The notes under the pieces are model-generated. The model had not been told where the DNA came from, did not search any database, and saw only the letters and a list, made by a program, of their open reading frames with translations. From Candidatus Aramenus sulfurataquae (GTDB taxonomy: Archaea > Thermoproteota > Thermoprotei_A > Sulfolobales > Sulfolobaceae): a stretch of 64,000 bases of DNA. The stretch spans positions 124,001 to 188,000 of the forward strand of contig ASRH01000002.1 of assembly GCA_000565255.1 (NCBI GenBank). Direction: 5' to 3'. Each line of letters opens with the position of its first letter. Position 1 is the first letter of the stretch. Positions 38,056-47,391 of the stretch are shown here, in pieces. The position numbers and the translations under genes are program-made.

Positions 38056-39012
38056 ATGTTCATTACCCTCCTTATATTCATCGTAGGACTAATCTCTTCC
38101 TTCATTGTCGGTGGTAACAACTCCGCAACGGCTCTAGGTATACTGGTTTCCACTAACGCGCTGAAGAGGAAATACTCCTACCTAATCAGCGCCGCGAGCA
38201 TCTTCTTGGGTACCGCCGTTGGTAGCTATACTATGGCGTCCTCAATTTACGGCGAGATTGGAGGGCCTGAGCTGTTGGGGGAGATAACAGTCTTCTCAGC
38301 TCTCTTTGCGTCAGTAGTGGCCTTTTACTACTTAAACAAGGCTGGGATCCCCTCTTCCCTAAGCCAAATGATATACCCTTCTCTAGCAGTCATCGTACTG
38401 GTATCTAGGGATCTGACCTTCAACTGGTTCAAGTTCTGGTTTACCGTTGTCTCATGGGCCTTCTCTCCCCTCCTTGCCATAGCGTTTTCCCTGGCCATGT
38501 ACTTTGCCCTAAGCAGGATAGTGAGAAAGGAGAAGAGCCTACTGAGGGAGATGAGGATATACAAGTTTCTCATAATCTCCTCAGCTGTATTCACCTCCTT
38601 TGTGACGGGGGCAAACGCCATAGGCATTATAGTCTCTGCAGGGTTAGTTGCTTTTCCATACTACGTGGTGGCTCCCCTTTACGCCCTTGCTGCAGCTCTG
38701 GGCATATACTTCAGCTCCAAAAAGGCATCTATAGTTGTTGGCTTCAGGGTGACAAAGCTAGGCTACGTGAGCGCTACCTCAGCCCTGCTTGGAAGCGACG
38801 TTATATCTGAGGTGTTCACAGTCCTCGGCATACCCATCTCCATAACTCAGACTACCATGGGAGGGATAATAGGCCTTAGCTTCAGGAGCTTTGGCTACGA
38901 CGTGAGAAGGCAATTAAAACAGGTGGTTAAGGGATGGGGAACTTCCCCTTTTATAGCTATCATAGCTTCATTAGCCGCCTTTGGGGTCATAAAAAGTATA
39001 CTAGGCCTTTAG
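38056..39012 (+). CDS. PiT-family inorganic phosphate transporter
   Basis: The 318-residue membrane protein has the two PiT signatures as duplicated halves: GGNNSATALGILVSTNALK near the N-terminus and FVTGANAIGII in the middle. It has about nine to ten helices. Members move phosphate with protons or sodium. It directly follows the RHH regulator and faces a convergent PhoU/DUF47-like gene that overlaps its last 12 bp. Together they form a phosphate-handling module. Confidence 0.88.
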   Translation: MFITLLIFIVGLISSFIVGGNNSATALGILVSTNALKRKYSYLISAASIFLGTAVGSYTMASSIYGEIGGPELLGEITVFSALFASVVAFYYLNKAGIPSSLSQMIYPSLAVIVLVSRDLTFNWFKFWFTVVSWAFSPLLAIAFSLAMYFALSRIVRKEKSLLREMRIYKFLIISSAVFTSFVTGANAIGIIVSAGLVAFPYYVVAPLYALAAALGIYFSSKKASIVVGFRVTKLGYVSATSALLGSDVISEVFTVLGIPISITQTTMGGIIGLSFRSFGYDVRRQLKQVVKGWGTSPFIAIIASLAAFGVIKSILGL

Positions 39013-39660
39013 CGTTGCATATAACGTTTCTATAGACAAGGAGCTCTCCTCCATGCTGTCCAGGATGTCGTCGAGGAATATTATCACGTCCTTCATTTGT
39101 AGGATGCTGATTATGTCGCTGTCCTTCTCTATTTCGTATAATCTCTGTATCAATGAGTCCTTTATGTCGTCCCCGTTCCTCTCCAGTAGCTGTATCTCCT
39201 TCCCTATTTTTACTGCCTCTCCTACGTCCTTCTGGAGCAACGAGATCATGGTGACGAGCTTCTCAGACGCATCGTTTATCGTGGAGAGGTAGATCATTAT
39301 GTTGCTCTGGAGTGCAGTGCAAAGCTTCTCGTCAGGCCTCCTGGACGATATAGCTCTCCCGGAGTCCTTTATTGCCTTCATGGTCTCGTAAAGGGACTGG
39401 GTCAACATCATCATGGACTCCTTGAAATCCGGCAGAAAAGCCTCCCCGTAAATCATGGAGACCACCTCTTCCCTAATGAGGCCTATCCTCTCGTAGATCC
39501 CCTTGATCTTAACCATTTCAGCTAGGGCATCGTTGTAGTTCCTGCGGAATACGTTCTCGTATAGTGAGGTCAGTCTGTTGGTGCCCTCTCTTATGTTCTC
39601 CGCTATCTGTAGTACCTTGGAGAACAGTATTTGTTCTTTATTTAAGGTTAGTTTGATCAC
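39001..39660 (-). CDS. PhoU / DUF47-like protein
   Basis: The all-helical protein of 219 residues fits the PhoU-like family that commonly partners PiT transporters. Helices include LQIAENIREGTNRLTSLYEN and KEIQLLERNGDDIKDSLIQR, with acidic metal-binding positions in ERNGDD and a terminal FLDDILDSMEE. GTG 39660 is chosen over GTG 39678 because the minus-strand TATA-like TTAATAATG (centre about 39685) lies 25 bp upstream, giving a leaderless start. It probably modulates the neighbouring permease. Confidence 0.75.
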   Translation of the reverse strand: MIKLTLNKEQILFSKVLQIAENIREGTNRLTSLYENVFRRNYNDALAEMVKIKGIYERIGLIREEVVSMIYGEAFLPDFKESMMMLTQSLYETMKAIKDSGRAISSRRPDEKLCTALQSNIMIYLSTINDASEKLVTMISLLQKDVGEAVKIGKEIQLLERNGDDIKDSLIQRLYEIEKDSDIISILQMKDVIIFLDDILDSMEESSLSIETLYATLKA

Positions 39661-39692
39661 AAGAAAGCTATCGTTCACGCATTATTAAAAGC

Positions 39693-40808
39693 TCATTGCC
39701 TGTCATCTATTGGGACGTACTTTCTGCCTATCTCGCCAACGTAGATAGCCTTTGGCCTAATTAGCCTGTTGTTCCTGAGGTATTCCATAACGTGGGCCGT
39801 CCATCCCACGACCCTAGCCGAGGCAAATATTGTGGGGAACATATCGGCGTCAAAGCCTAAGGAGTAGAACACCAATCCAGAGTAGAAGTCAACGTTTGGG
39901 TAAATCCCCTTGCTCCCTAGGTACTTTACACCAACCTCCTCGACCTTCTGGGCCACTTCGTACAAGTTGTAGATCCCCTTTTCCTTGGTGATACCTTCAG
40001 CGTATCCCTTTAGTATCTTTGCCCTCGGGTCGTAAGTCTTGTAGATCCTGTGGCCAAAGCCCATCAGCCTCTCGCCCTTTGTTAGCTTGCTGAGGACGTA
40101 CTCCTCAGCCTTCTCCTTGTCGCCTATCTCCATGAATTGTTTCAGTGCCTCGCTGTTTGCACCGCCGTGTAGAGGGCCCTTGAGCGCCGAGATTCCAGCT
40201 ACAACAGACGAGTATATGTCAGACAAGGTGGAGGCAACAACGAGGCACGCGAAGGTGGAGGCGTTCATCTCGTGATCCATGTGTAGGATGAGTGCGGCGT
40301 TCATAGCCTTGCTCTCTAGATCGCTAGGCCTCTTTCCGTTTACCATGTAGTAGAAGTTTTCGGCGTGTGAGAGAGACTCGTCAGGATGGACGATGTCTTC
40401 TCCTCGCCTTAATCTCAAGAAATAGGCTATGATAGTTGGTATCTTTGAGGTTATAGATATAGACTTCTCCATAATACTCGAGTTATCTGTGTCCTCCACG
40501 CCTAACATGCTTACCGCAGTCCTGAGGACGTCCATGGGGTTGCTGTCCTTTTTTATCTCCATGAGGTACTTCGTCACAGAGGGAGGCAGCTCCCTCTTGG
40601 AGGCGAGCTTCTCCCTTATTTCGCTTAGCTCCTCCCTGTTAGGAAGCTTTCCGTACCATATTAAGTAGGCGGTCTCCTCGAAGTTAGAGAACTCTGCCAA
40701 GTCGAAAATGGAGTAACCCCTGTAGTAAAGCCTCCCCAGTTCACCGTCTATGTAGGTAATGCTGGTCTCCTTTACTGCTATATCCTCAAGTCCCTTTCTT
40801 AACTCCAA
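39693..40808 (-). CDS. gltA: Citrate synthase
   Basis: This 371-residue enzyme condenses oxaloacetate and acetyl-CoA to citrate. The catalytic residues are visible: His in LKGPLHGGANSE, His in MGFGHRIYKTYDPRA, and Asp in YPNVDFYSG. The LHMDHEMNAST block binds oxaloacetate. The size and dimeric archaeal/type II features match Sulfolobus citrate synthase. The TTG 40808 start overlaps the 3' end of the DUF763 gene by 23 bp. Methylcitrate synthase activity is possible but not distinguishable. Confidence 0.92.
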   Translation of the reverse strand: MELRKGLEDIAVKETSITYIDGELGRLYYRGYSIFDLAEFSNFEETAYLIWYGKLPNREELSEIREKLASKRELPPSVTKYLMEIKKDSNPMDVLRTAVSMLGVEDTDNSSIMEKSISITSKIPTIIAYFLRLRRGEDIVHPDESLSHAENFYYMVNGKRPSDLESKAMNAALILHMDHEMNASTFACLVVASTLSDIYSSVVAGISALKGPLHGGANSEALKQFMEIGDKEKAEEYVLSKLTKGERLMGFGHRIYKTYDPRAKILKGYAEGITKEKGIYNLYEVAQKVEEVGVKYLGSKGIYPNVDFYSGLVFYSLGFDADMFPTIFASARVVGWTAHVMEYLRNNRLIRPKAIYVGEIGRKYVPIDDRQ

Positions 40809-41934
40809 GCTTAATTTCCCTTATTTTATTTAGAGATAGGTTTTTATCTTTTTTATCAAGTTTCGCCCTGCTGACGAAGTCTTCCAGCGTAGTTATGACC
40901 TCCTCTGCAACCTTTACGTTGACCGGGTAAGGGATTCCGTCCTTTCCGCCCACAGCAAAAGCGTACTTAAAGGGATCGTATGGGGTGGTAACTGGGTCTT
41001 TATAGGAAGGAGGTTCCCTGTAAATTAAGTCGGCTATCAAATAGAGGGCCCTAGCGGTCGAGGGGCCCACTCCCTGTAGCAGGGCTTCCTCTAGGTTGCT
41101 TGGTTGTTGGCTGTATACTTTTTCGAGCACTTGTCTAACCCTTTTCACGTCGACGGGTTTCATGTATATTAACTTCGCCTCCCTAGAGATTGCAGCCACT
41201 GTACCTCCCTTTGTCCACGCGTCAAGGGTTGTCTGCCCCTTCAACGCGGAGAACGCTTTTAGGTAGTCCTCTACTATGCGCCTTGGGTTATCCCTAAGGA
41301 GGTCAAGCACGAGCTTCCTAGTTCTCTCCTTTTCTTTCTCAACAACGTTTACTGCTATTCCCTTTGTGCCAGAGATTGCCTCGTGTGGCGAGGAGGTGAA
41401 GTTCTCCGTTTTCTTCCAGTGGTACCTCCTGGCAAACCTAGTTTCCAAGTTCATGCCCTGCTGGATCACAATCCAGTAACCCCTCTCGGTCACGGCAACG
41501 GAGTGATGATAGAGCTGGTGACCGTCCTGGATCAAGGTCGTGTCCACTTTGGCTACAAGCCTACTTACCCTGGTTATCTCCTCTGGGTCTATATTGTATA
41601 CTTTAGACAAGGCTACTGCTTCCTCGGGCACTTTAAGGGCGTTGCTCCCCTTACCTCCCAGCACTGCAAAACCGTCTTCCCTGGGGTTCACTACATCCTT
41701 TAGGATGCCCATAGTTACAGTCGTAGAGCCAGAGGAGTCCCAGTCCATTGCGATGGCGTTGTTAAATCCCTGGAACCAGAGCGGGTTTGAAAGTCTCTCT
41801 AATACTTTCTCTGGACCCCACTCCACTACCATAACGTCTATTATTGCCTTTGCCAACCTCCTCATTATTGGCACTAGCCACTCCGGCACCTTGCCAGTGT
41901 GTAGAGGTAAGTCCGCTATGCCCTCAATTTCCAT
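40786..41934 (-). CDS. DUF763-domain protein
   Basis: The 382-residue protein has the conserved N-terminus of the DUF763 family: GIADLPLHTGKVPEWL, then a helix, WFQGFNNAIAMDWDSSGSTTV and DGHQLYHHSVAV. These are highly conserved polar blocks suggesting a catalytic or nucleic-acid function, still unassigned. The C-terminal region has EALLQGVGPSTARALYLIAD, a helix-hairpin-helix-like segment consistent with DNA contact. ATG 41934 is divergent from a phosphoesterase, with only 32 bp between them. Confidence 0.8.
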   Translation of the reverse strand: MEIEGIADLPLHTGKVPEWLVPIMRRLAKAIIDVMVVEWGPEKVLERLSNPLWFQGFNNAIAMDWDSSGSTTVTMGILKDVVNPREDGFAVLGGKGSNALKVPEEAVALSKVYNIDPEEITRVSRLVAKVDTTLIQDGHQLYHHSVAVTERGYWIVIQQGMNLETRFARRYHWKKTENFTSSPHEAISGTKGIAVNVVEKEKERTRKLVLDLLRDNPRRIVEDYLKAFSALKGQTTLDAWTKGGTVAAISREAKLIYMKPVDVKRVRQVLEKVYSQQPSNLEEALLQGVGPSTARALYLIADLIYREPPSYKDPVTTPYDPFKYAFAVGGKDGIPYPVNVKVAEEVITTLEDFVSRAKLDKKDKNLSLNKIREIKLGVKKGT

Positions 41935-41966
41935 AGATATTAATCCCGATGTAATACTATTAAACT

Positions 41967-42641
41967 ATGCTAATTGGCGCAATATCTGACATTCATTCCC
42001 CAAAGTACCTTAACGACTTCTTCGTCGCATTAAGGTACCTCCCAAAAGTGGATTTAGTCCTTCTAGCGGGGGACTTAACGGAAAGGGGAAACTATCTACA
42101 CTTCGACCCAGTGTACAATGCATTGAAAAAGTTCAAAGTAGTGGCAACCTTTGGGAACGAGGACTTCGTAGAGTACAGGGAGAAGTTTAGGGAAAAGTAC
42201 CCAGAAGTGATATGGCTAGAGGACCAGAAGGTGGAGCTTGGAGGGATCTCAGTGGTTGGAAGCGAGGGGGTAATCGAGAAGCCCACATTTTATCAAAGGC
42301 TTAAGGGCTTAGATGAGTCCTTCTACATGAAGAGAAAGGAAAAGATTGAGGAGTTGTTGTGTTCTTCTAGCGGTTTTAAGATCCTCCTCACGCACTACGC
42401 TACCACCTTCGCTACTGTCTACGGAGAGAAAAAGTTCGCCTACCCTGGTCTTGGCTATAACTTGTTGGAAGAGGTTAAGTGCCTCCCCAACATCTCCGTT
42501 CACGGCCACGCTCACTACGCCAAGGTTACCTACGCTGTGGTCAGAGGAGTAAAGGTTTACAACGTGGCTTTACCTGCTAACAGGAAATTTACGGTAATAA
42601 GGATTGACGAAACAGAAGTAGACGGAGAGGAAAAAACCTAA
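41967..42641 (+). CDS. Metallophosphoesterase, 224 aa
   Basis: All calcineurin-like metal motifs are present: AISDIHSP (I), LAGDLTERG (II), FGNED replacing GNHE (III), LTHYA (IV) and HGHAHYA (V). It thus appears to be an active binuclear metallophosphoesterase, unlike the altered one at 7.6 kb. The substrate is unknown. It starts at ATG 41967. The 32-bp gap to the divergent DUF763 gene holds TATA-like elements for both directions (GATATTAATC for this gene; TTTAATAG on the other strand). Confidence 0.82.
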   Translation: MLIGAISDIHSPKYLNDFFVALRYLPKVDLVLLAGDLTERGNYLHFDPVYNALKKFKVVATFGNEDFVEYREKFREKYPEVIWLEDQKVELGGISVVGSEGVIEKPTFYQRLKGLDESFYMKRKEKIEELLCSSSGFKILLTHYATTFATVYGEKKFAYPGLGYNLLEEVKCLPNISVHGHAHYAKVTYAVVRGVKVYNVALPANRKFTVIRIDETEVDGEEKT

Positions 42642-42661
42642 AACAAAATAAATTGAAAAAA

Positions 42662-43309
42662 TCAGACTCTTTGATCTTGAGGAAGTTCCTCGTACTTCTT
42701 AAACACTAGGTACCACGCCTTAGCGTTAGGCATCTTCATCCTAAACTGTGCCTCATCTAGGGTAGTAGGTGCTCCTAATACTACTTCCTTGCCTGGCTCC
42801 CAGTCTGCTGGCGTGGCCACCTTAGCCTTGTAGGCTACCATGACTGCCTTAGTTATCCTTATCATCTCTTCAATCTTCCTACCAGCCTCAATTGGGTACT
42901 GCGCCATGAACCTTATTGTTCCCGTGGGGTCTACTATGAACACTCCCCTCACAGTTACTCCGGAACTCTCGTCCACCAAGTCAAGTAGCCTCGCCAGCTT
43001 CTTATCAGGATCTGCAATTACGGGGAACTTTATCCTTTCGCCATACCTCTGTTCAATGTCGTTGAGCCAGGCTATGTGGGAGTAGACGCTATCTACGCTA
43101 AGCCCCATTAGCTGAACTCCCATCTTGTCGAACTCGTCGTAGACCTTGTTGAAGCCTACGAACTCAGTCGTACATACTGGCGTAAAGTCAGCGGGGTGTG
43201 AAAATAGGAACAGCCACCTTCCTTTTCCAAATATGTCCTTGTAGAAGTCAATGGGTCCCTTAGTGGTGAGAACTTGTACGTCTGGGAACTTCTGGTATAC
43301 CTTCACCAT
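42662..43309 (-). CDS. Peroxiredoxin, 1-Cys Prx6 type
   Basis: This 215-residue thiol peroxidase reduces hydrogen peroxide and organic peroxides. The peroxidatic Cys46 lies in HPADFTPVCTTEF. No other cysteine is present, so no resolving thiol is available within the chain. The long C-terminal arm (PADWEPGKEVVL, AQFRMKMPNAKAWY) is that of archaeal Prx6-type decamers. It begins at ATG 43309. The upstream 132 bp contain AT-rich TATA candidates (TTTTAAATC near 43349) and no gene. Confidence 0.93.
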   Translation of the reverse strand: MVKVYQKFPDVQVLTTKGPIDFYKDIFGKGRWLFLFSHPADFTPVCTTEFVGFNKVYDEFDKMGVQLMGLSVDSVYSHIAWLNDIEQRYGERIKFPVIADPDKKLARLLDLVDESSGVTVRGVFIVDPTGTIRFMAQYPIEAGRKIEEMIRITKAVMVAYKAKVATPADWEPGKEVVLGAPTTLDEAQFRMKMPNAKAWYLVFKKYEELPQDQRV

Positions 43310-43441
43310 TTAGACTCACTACTAATTAATAGTTAAATTAGATTTAAAACGTTTCCACCTTAATACGGTTGGGTAAAGTATTTTAAGTTTGTCGAGAAAT
43401 AAGTAATTTTATAGGAACTAAATGTACTCGCTCTAGAGGGC

Positions 43442-44398
43442 TCACTTGTACTCCGTGAATCCCTCTTCTTTTATTACGTTGCTTACCACGTTTGACACCC
43501 AGTTAAGTGCTGGGGTTACCCAGCCCAGCCTCCTGAGCACTCTGTAGATTAGGGGCAACTTAAGCCCAGCCCCTGCAGCTAACGGGTGGCCTCCTCCCCC
43601 AAGCCTTGTGGCGAACTTCCTCACCTCGTAGCGGTTGCTCCTGAAGGATATTGCCTTGCCGTTGGCCGAGGCAAACACCGCTGCTCCAGTCCTGGTCATT
43701 ATGTACTGTCCAGCGTAGCTTATATCAGGGGCACCTTTCCACCTTATTGCCACTGCCACCTTTTTTCCGTCCACTTCTATAACCTTGAAGTGCTTCTTTA
43801 GCCTCTGGTACCCTCTCAACTCCTCGTCGATCTTGTCCTCCAAGATCTTCTGAAACTCGTCGTTCCAGAGGACGCCATTGTAGAAGGTCTGTATTAGCTT
43901 CTCCTTCCACGAGAAGTCTCTGTTTCCTTCTACTACCCTCCTAAGCTTCTCCCCCATAGGGTCGTCGTGCAACCAGATGTCAACTGAGCAGTCCGCTGAG
44001 GCCAACTTGGCCGAGAAATCGTCGTTTGGATTCATGTACTTGTGTACTACCCCTGCCCCGCAAGTGGAGGTGTCGTGGTAGACCTCTACCCCAATTTCCT
44101 TTAGCTTGCTCTTCCATTCCTCCTTCCACACGTGGTGGTCAAACCACTGTACTTTAGCCCCTTCTCCTACTAGCCTCTTCAAGCTCTCCACTATAGACGG
44201 GAAGGTGGAGGCGTTTATCCCTAGGTCTGCAATCATTACGTTGCTTACTCCCCTTAGCTCTAGCTTCGCCAAAAGGTTGTGCAACTTGGTGGGTTCCGTG
44301 AACCAGACCTTCTTTGGTAAGGAGTTCACGGCCCTCGAGTACACCGCTGCAGAGGCAGTGCCGTCAAAGTCGTTGTGAACGATTGCGTAAAAGTCCAT
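43442..44398 (-). CDS. DHH-family phosphoesterase
   Basis: The 318-residue protein has the DHH order: VHNDFDGTASA (motif I), MIADLGIN (II), WFDHHVW (III, the DHH), and a C-terminal DHHA1 domain with GGGGHPLAAGA. Relatives hydrolyse short oligonucleotides (NrnA-like) or cyclic dinucleotides. The absence of extra sensor domains favours an oligonucleotide role, which is inference. ATG 44398 is 17 bp downstream of the isochorismatase-like gene, in a same-strand cluster of hydrolases. Confidence 0.85.
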   Translation of the reverse strand: MDFYAIVHNDFDGTASAAVYSRAVNSLPKKVWFTEPTKLHNLLAKLELRGVSNVMIADLGINASTFPSIVESLKRLVGEGAKVQWFDHHVWKEEWKSKLKEIGVEVYHDTSTCGAGVVHKYMNPNDDFSAKLASADCSVDIWLHDDPMGEKLRRVVEGNRDFSWKEKLIQTFYNGVLWNDEFQKILEDKIDEELRGYQRLKKHFKVIEVDGKKVAVAIRWKGAPDISYAGQYIMTRTGAAVFASANGKAISFRSNRYEVRKFATRLGGGGHPLAAGAGLKLPLIYRVLRRLGWVTPALNWVSNVVSNVIKEEGFTEYK

Positions 44399-44415
44399 TT
44401 TAGTTAAAAGTCGCT

Positions 44416-45015
44416 CTAATTGCTATTAAACTTTATTCCTGAAGATGAGGTTACCTTGCCCTTGTAGAGGAAGGTGACCTGCCTTAAGGTAGCGTAGTAG
44501 TCAAAGGCGTCCAAAGCGGATATTCCGTCCTTCGGCATTACCACGTTGTACCATCTTAGGGCAGCGCTACCTGCAGTGTGTAGGACGCAGATGTTCGCCA
44601 CCGTCCCTACTACCACCACGTTCTGTACGTTCTTTACCCTGAGTACGTAGTCCAATGGGGTCTCGAAGAACGCGTCATACCTGTATTTCTTAATCAGGAA
44701 GTCGTCCTTTTCTGGCTTGAGCTCGTCGACTATCTCCGCCCCCCAAGTACCTGCTAACGCGTGTTCTCCCCATATCTTGAACTCTGGGTCGTCCTTCATG
44801 TGCCAGTCTTGGGTGTAGACCGCGAGGGCCGAGGACTCCCTAGCTTTTCTGAGCAGTTCCCTTATCGCCGGGATAGTCTTTTCAGCTTCTGGGACGTAAA
44901 GCTTCCCCTCCTTCCTCACGAAGTCATTTTGCATGTCGACTACCAGTAGGGCTGTCTTCCTGGGGTCTAGTACTACTTCCTTCTCCTCGGGTATGGGTGG
45001 AACTCTTACCTCCAT
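44416..45015 (-). CDS. Isochorismatase-family hydrolase (nicotinamidase-like)
   Basis: The catalytic triad of the cysteine hydrolase fold is visible: Asp in LLVVDMQNDFV, Lys in IKKYRYDAFFETPL and Cys in ANICVLHTAGSA. Metal-binding residues around QDWHMKDDPEF suggest nicotinamidase or a related amidase. ATG 45015 is preferred to the upstream start at 45033 because the TATA-like GATAAAAAC (centre about 45042) is 26 bp away. That gives 199 aa, typical for the family. Confidence 0.82.
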   Translation of the reverse strand: MEVRVPPIPEEKEVVLDPRKTALLVVDMQNDFVRKEGKLYVPEAEKTIPAIRELLRKARESSALAVYTQDWHMKDDPEFKIWGEHALAGTWGAEIVDELKPEKDDFLIKKYRYDAFFETPLDYVLRVKNVQNVVVVGTVANICVLHTAGSAALRWYNVVMPKDGISALDAFDYYATLRQVTFLYKGKVTSSSGIKFNSN

Positions 45016-45039
45016 AAGAAGTAATACGAACACGTGTTT

Positions 45040-45621
45040 TTATCTCTTTAATTCCTTGGACAGCTTGTCGGCCACCCTTAGCACTTCCGGGTAGCCACGC
45101 ATGGAGAGGTCTAGGGCGTCCTGCAGGTCCGTCTTGTTGCCTGGGCTGTAGTAGTACTTGCCAGCCTTTACGCCTACTTTTTCCCCGTTGACCACTACGT
45201 ACTGGACCCCTCCCTCCTCCACCACGTCCCCAACTAACTTCGACTTTGCGACCCCCATTGTGTGGGCCTCGAGGAGGACGCCAATAACAGTAGCTATCCC
45301 GCTTTTCCTTGGGTGGGCTATGCCGTGGCCGTCCATTAAAATGAGGTCACAGGAGAGCCCCTCGAGCGCCTTCAGCATTATCGGCGCCTCGCGCATGAAG
45401 AGGTAGCCTGGAATATAAGGGAAGTCCACTTTTCCCTTTACGACATTGTGCTGGTAGCTATTACCGTCGAACCTCACCGCCACAGCGATCCCTTCCTCTC
45501 CCTTATAAGCTACGTCAACCCCGCAAATTGACCTGGCGTTTTCCAGCCCAAAGTGCTCTATTACCACGTTTTTTGCTATCAACTGTTGGAGGAGCCTTAA
45601 GAAGTTCAAAACGTAGTCCAC
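45040..45621 (-). CDS. nfi: Endonuclease V
   Basis: The enzyme nicks DNA near deaminated adenine (hypoxanthine), which matters at high growth temperature. It shows the metal aspartate in CGVDVAYKG, the wedge motif [13 protein letters not shown] and the second aspartate block [14 protein letters not shown]. It is 193 aa, slightly shorter than bacterial Nfi. The start is GTG 45621. It overlaps the tyrosine phosphatase gene by 16 bp. Confidence 0.92.
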   Translation of the reverse strand: MDYVLNFLRLLQQLIAKNVVIEHFGLENARSICGVDVAYKGEEGIAVAVRFDGNSYQHNVVKGKVDFPYIPGYLFMREAPIMLKALEGLSCDLILMDGHGIAHPRKSGIATVIGVLLEAHTMGVAKSKLVGDVVEEGGVQYVVVNGEKVGVKAGKYYYSPGNKTDLQDALDLSMRGYPEVLRVADKLSKELKR

Positions 45622-46073
45622 TTTCTCTCACTCAGCCTAAGTAGGAACTGGAACTGCTGTAGGGACTGGACCGCGTTGGGGCGGTAACGCCTCACCGCTT
45701 CAACTGCCTCTTGGGCGTCGAGTCCGAGCTTTAAGATCAAGTAAGCTGAGATAACCGTGCCCGTTCTCCCAATACCTCCAACGCAGTGGACTAGGTTACC
45801 CCCTCCCTTGCTTAGCCATCTGTATATCTCCTCCATCTGTTCTTCAGTGGGTGGGTAGTTGTCTGGTATTGGCACGTGGAGGTACTCAAAGCCCATCTCC
45901 TTTAGCAGGGAGAAGTAGTAGTCTGCGCTACCCCACACTTCCTCAATCTCCCACTCCTCTGGTAGGACAAGAACCCTCCTAACTCCTTGGGACTTCCACT
46001 CCTTTAACTCGTCTAAAGCGTAAGGTATATGAGATCCGCCAATCTCGTTTTTTATCACCCAGTACATCCTCAT
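45606..46073 (-). CDS. Dual-specificity-like protein tyrosine phosphatase
   Basis: The 155-residue protein carries the cysteine phosphatase P-loop [10 protein letters not shown] (HCx5R with the following Thr) and an upstream general-acid region around IPDNYPP. The size and sequence resemble the compact Sulfolobus PTP that acts on phospho-tyrosine and -serine. ATG 46073 is followed by another ATG 46067; either may be used, as GAGG lies nearby. The 3' end overlaps endonuclease V. Confidence 0.88.
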   Translation of the reverse strand: MRMYWVIKNEIGGSHIPYALDELKEWKSQGVRRVLVLPEEWEIEEVWGSADYYFSLLKEMGFEYLHVPIPDNYPPTEEQMEEIYRWLSKGGGNLVHCVGGIGRTGTVISAYLILKLGLDAQEAVEAVRRYRPNAVQSLQQFQFLLRLSERKWTTF

Positions 46074-46134
46074 CCCTCAGCAGATCCGCTGTTCTTCATC
46101 TACCTTTATTTACTCTCATGAGGACTTTAAGCTT

Positions 46135-46917
46135 ATGCAGAGGCTATCAACTGGTATACCAGAATTCGACAAGCTTATCGAGGGAGGCATCCCACAAGGG
46201 TTCTTCGTGGCCCTCACGGGGGAGCCCGGTACTGGGAAGACGATCTTCGCAGAGAGCTTTATAAACGAGGGGCTAAAGGAGGGAGACCCCTGCATATACG
46301 TCACTACGGAGGAGAGCAGGGATTCTATAATTGCTCAAGCAAAGCAGTTCAACTGGAACTTCGAGGACTACTTGGAAAAGAGGCTCATCATTATAGACGC
46401 TCTAATGAAAGAGAAGGAAGACCCTTGGTCCCTGGTCGAGCTGACGCCAGAGGAGCTGGTGAACAAAGTAGTTGAGGCAAAGCAGAAGCTCAGAACTTCT
46501 AGGCCAGCCAGGCTAGTAATAGACTCGTTAAGCGCTCTATTCCTGGATAAGCCAGCCATGGCGAGGAAGATAAGTTATTACTTGAAGAGGGTGCTCTACA
46601 AGTGGAAGTTCACGGTCCTTGCTACGTCCCAGTACGCTATAACCACTTCGGAGGCCTTTGGTTTTGGAGTTGAACACGTGGCAGACGGTATAGTAAGGTT
46701 TAGGAGATCTCTTAAGGACGGCAGGCTCAGGAGGTTTATAGTCATAGAGAAGATGAGACAGACCAACCACGACAAGTACGTGTGGGAAATAGACATAGTC
46801 CCGGGGAAGGGCATAGTGCTCCTAGGGAGGCTAAACGAGAGGGTTGAGGACTACGCGCTCCCGGAAAAAGTAAAGGAGAAAATAAAGAAGAGCAGGGAAA
46901 AACAGGAAAACTTATAG
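46135..46917 (+). CDS. KaiC-like / RecA-superfamily ATPase
   Basis: The 260-residue single-domain KaiC/RadA-paralogue has Walker A GEPGTGKT, Walker [11 protein letters not shown], and TSQYA as the sensor. It starts directly with [17 protein letters not shown], typical of the archaeal KaiC group. The C-terminal lysine-rich helix replaces any DNA-binding domain. Such paralogues affect recombination or signalling, but the role is unknown. It begins at ATG 46135, and its last 6 bp overlap leuD convergently. Confidence 0.85.
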   Translation: MQRLSTGIPEFDKLIEGGIPQGFFVALTGEPGTGKTIFAESFINEGLKEGDPCIYVTTEESRDSIIAQAKQFNWNFEDYLEKRLIIIDALMKEKEDPWSLVELTPEELVNKVVEAKQKLRTSRPARLVIDSLSALFLDKPAMARKISYYLKRVLYKWKFTVLATSQYAITTSEAFGFGVEHVADGIVRFRRSLKDGRLRRFIVIEKMRQTNHDKYVWEIDIVPGKGIVLLGRLNERVEDYALPEKVKEKIKKSREKQENL

Positions 46918-47391
46918 GCTCTTTATGTAGTTCATTATGCCGCCTTTCTTCAGGATCTCAAGGGCCATTCCTGTTATTCCCTTACCCTTGTACACCTTTC
47001 CGTTTACCTCTATTTCCCCTGTCTCCACGTTAACCTTCACGTAGTCTCCCTCTTTTATTAGCTCCTTGGCGTTTGGCAGGACTACCACTGGCAGACCGTT
47101 GTTTATGCAGTTCCTGTAAAATATCCTGGCGAAGCTCTCTGCAATTATAGCCTTTACTCCAGCCGCCTTGAGGGCTATCGCCGCTTGCTCCCTCGAGGAT
47201 CCCATGCCAAATACCTTCCCTGCCACTATGATGACGCCCTTAGACGCCTTCTTGTAGAACTCTGGGTCAATGGGCTCCATGGCGTGCTGCGCTAGGTACT
47301 GGGGGTCAGTGTACTTGAGATGGCGCGCTGGGATGATTATGTCTGTGTCTATTTTGTCTCCAAATTTCATTACTGGACCTTCCACTATCAT
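46912..47391 (-). CDS. leuD: 3-isopropylmalate dehydratase / homoaconitase small subunit
   Basis: The 159-residue swivel domain has [18 protein letters not shown] and the substrate loop [15 protein letters not shown], as in archaeal LeuD. With LeuC it isomerises 2-isopropylmalate in leucine synthesis. The homoaconitase of lysine synthesis by the aminoadipate route has the same architecture and cannot be excluded. ATG 47391 overlaps the leuC stop (ATGA), so the two subunits are co-translated. Confidence 0.9.
   Translation of the reverse strand: MIVEGPVMKFGDKIDTDIIIPARHLKYTDPQYLAQHAMEPIDPEFYKKASKGVIIVAGKVFGMGSSREQAAIALKAAGVKAIIAESFARIFYRNCINNGLPVVVLPNAKELIKEGDYVKVNVETGEIEVNGKVYKGKGITGMALEILKKGGIMNYIKSL

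Noticed and set aside
37852-39678. RHH regulator plus neighbours as a toxin-antitoxin pair
   Set aside because: The downstream gene is a clear PiT permease and no toxin-like small gene is present.
46074-46134. Possible C/D box sRNA on the minus strand (GATGA followed by CTGA and GATGAGG)
   Set aside because: Box C is imperfect, the second D box is missing (CTGG), and the same bases serve as ribosome-binding context of the tyrosine phosphatase.
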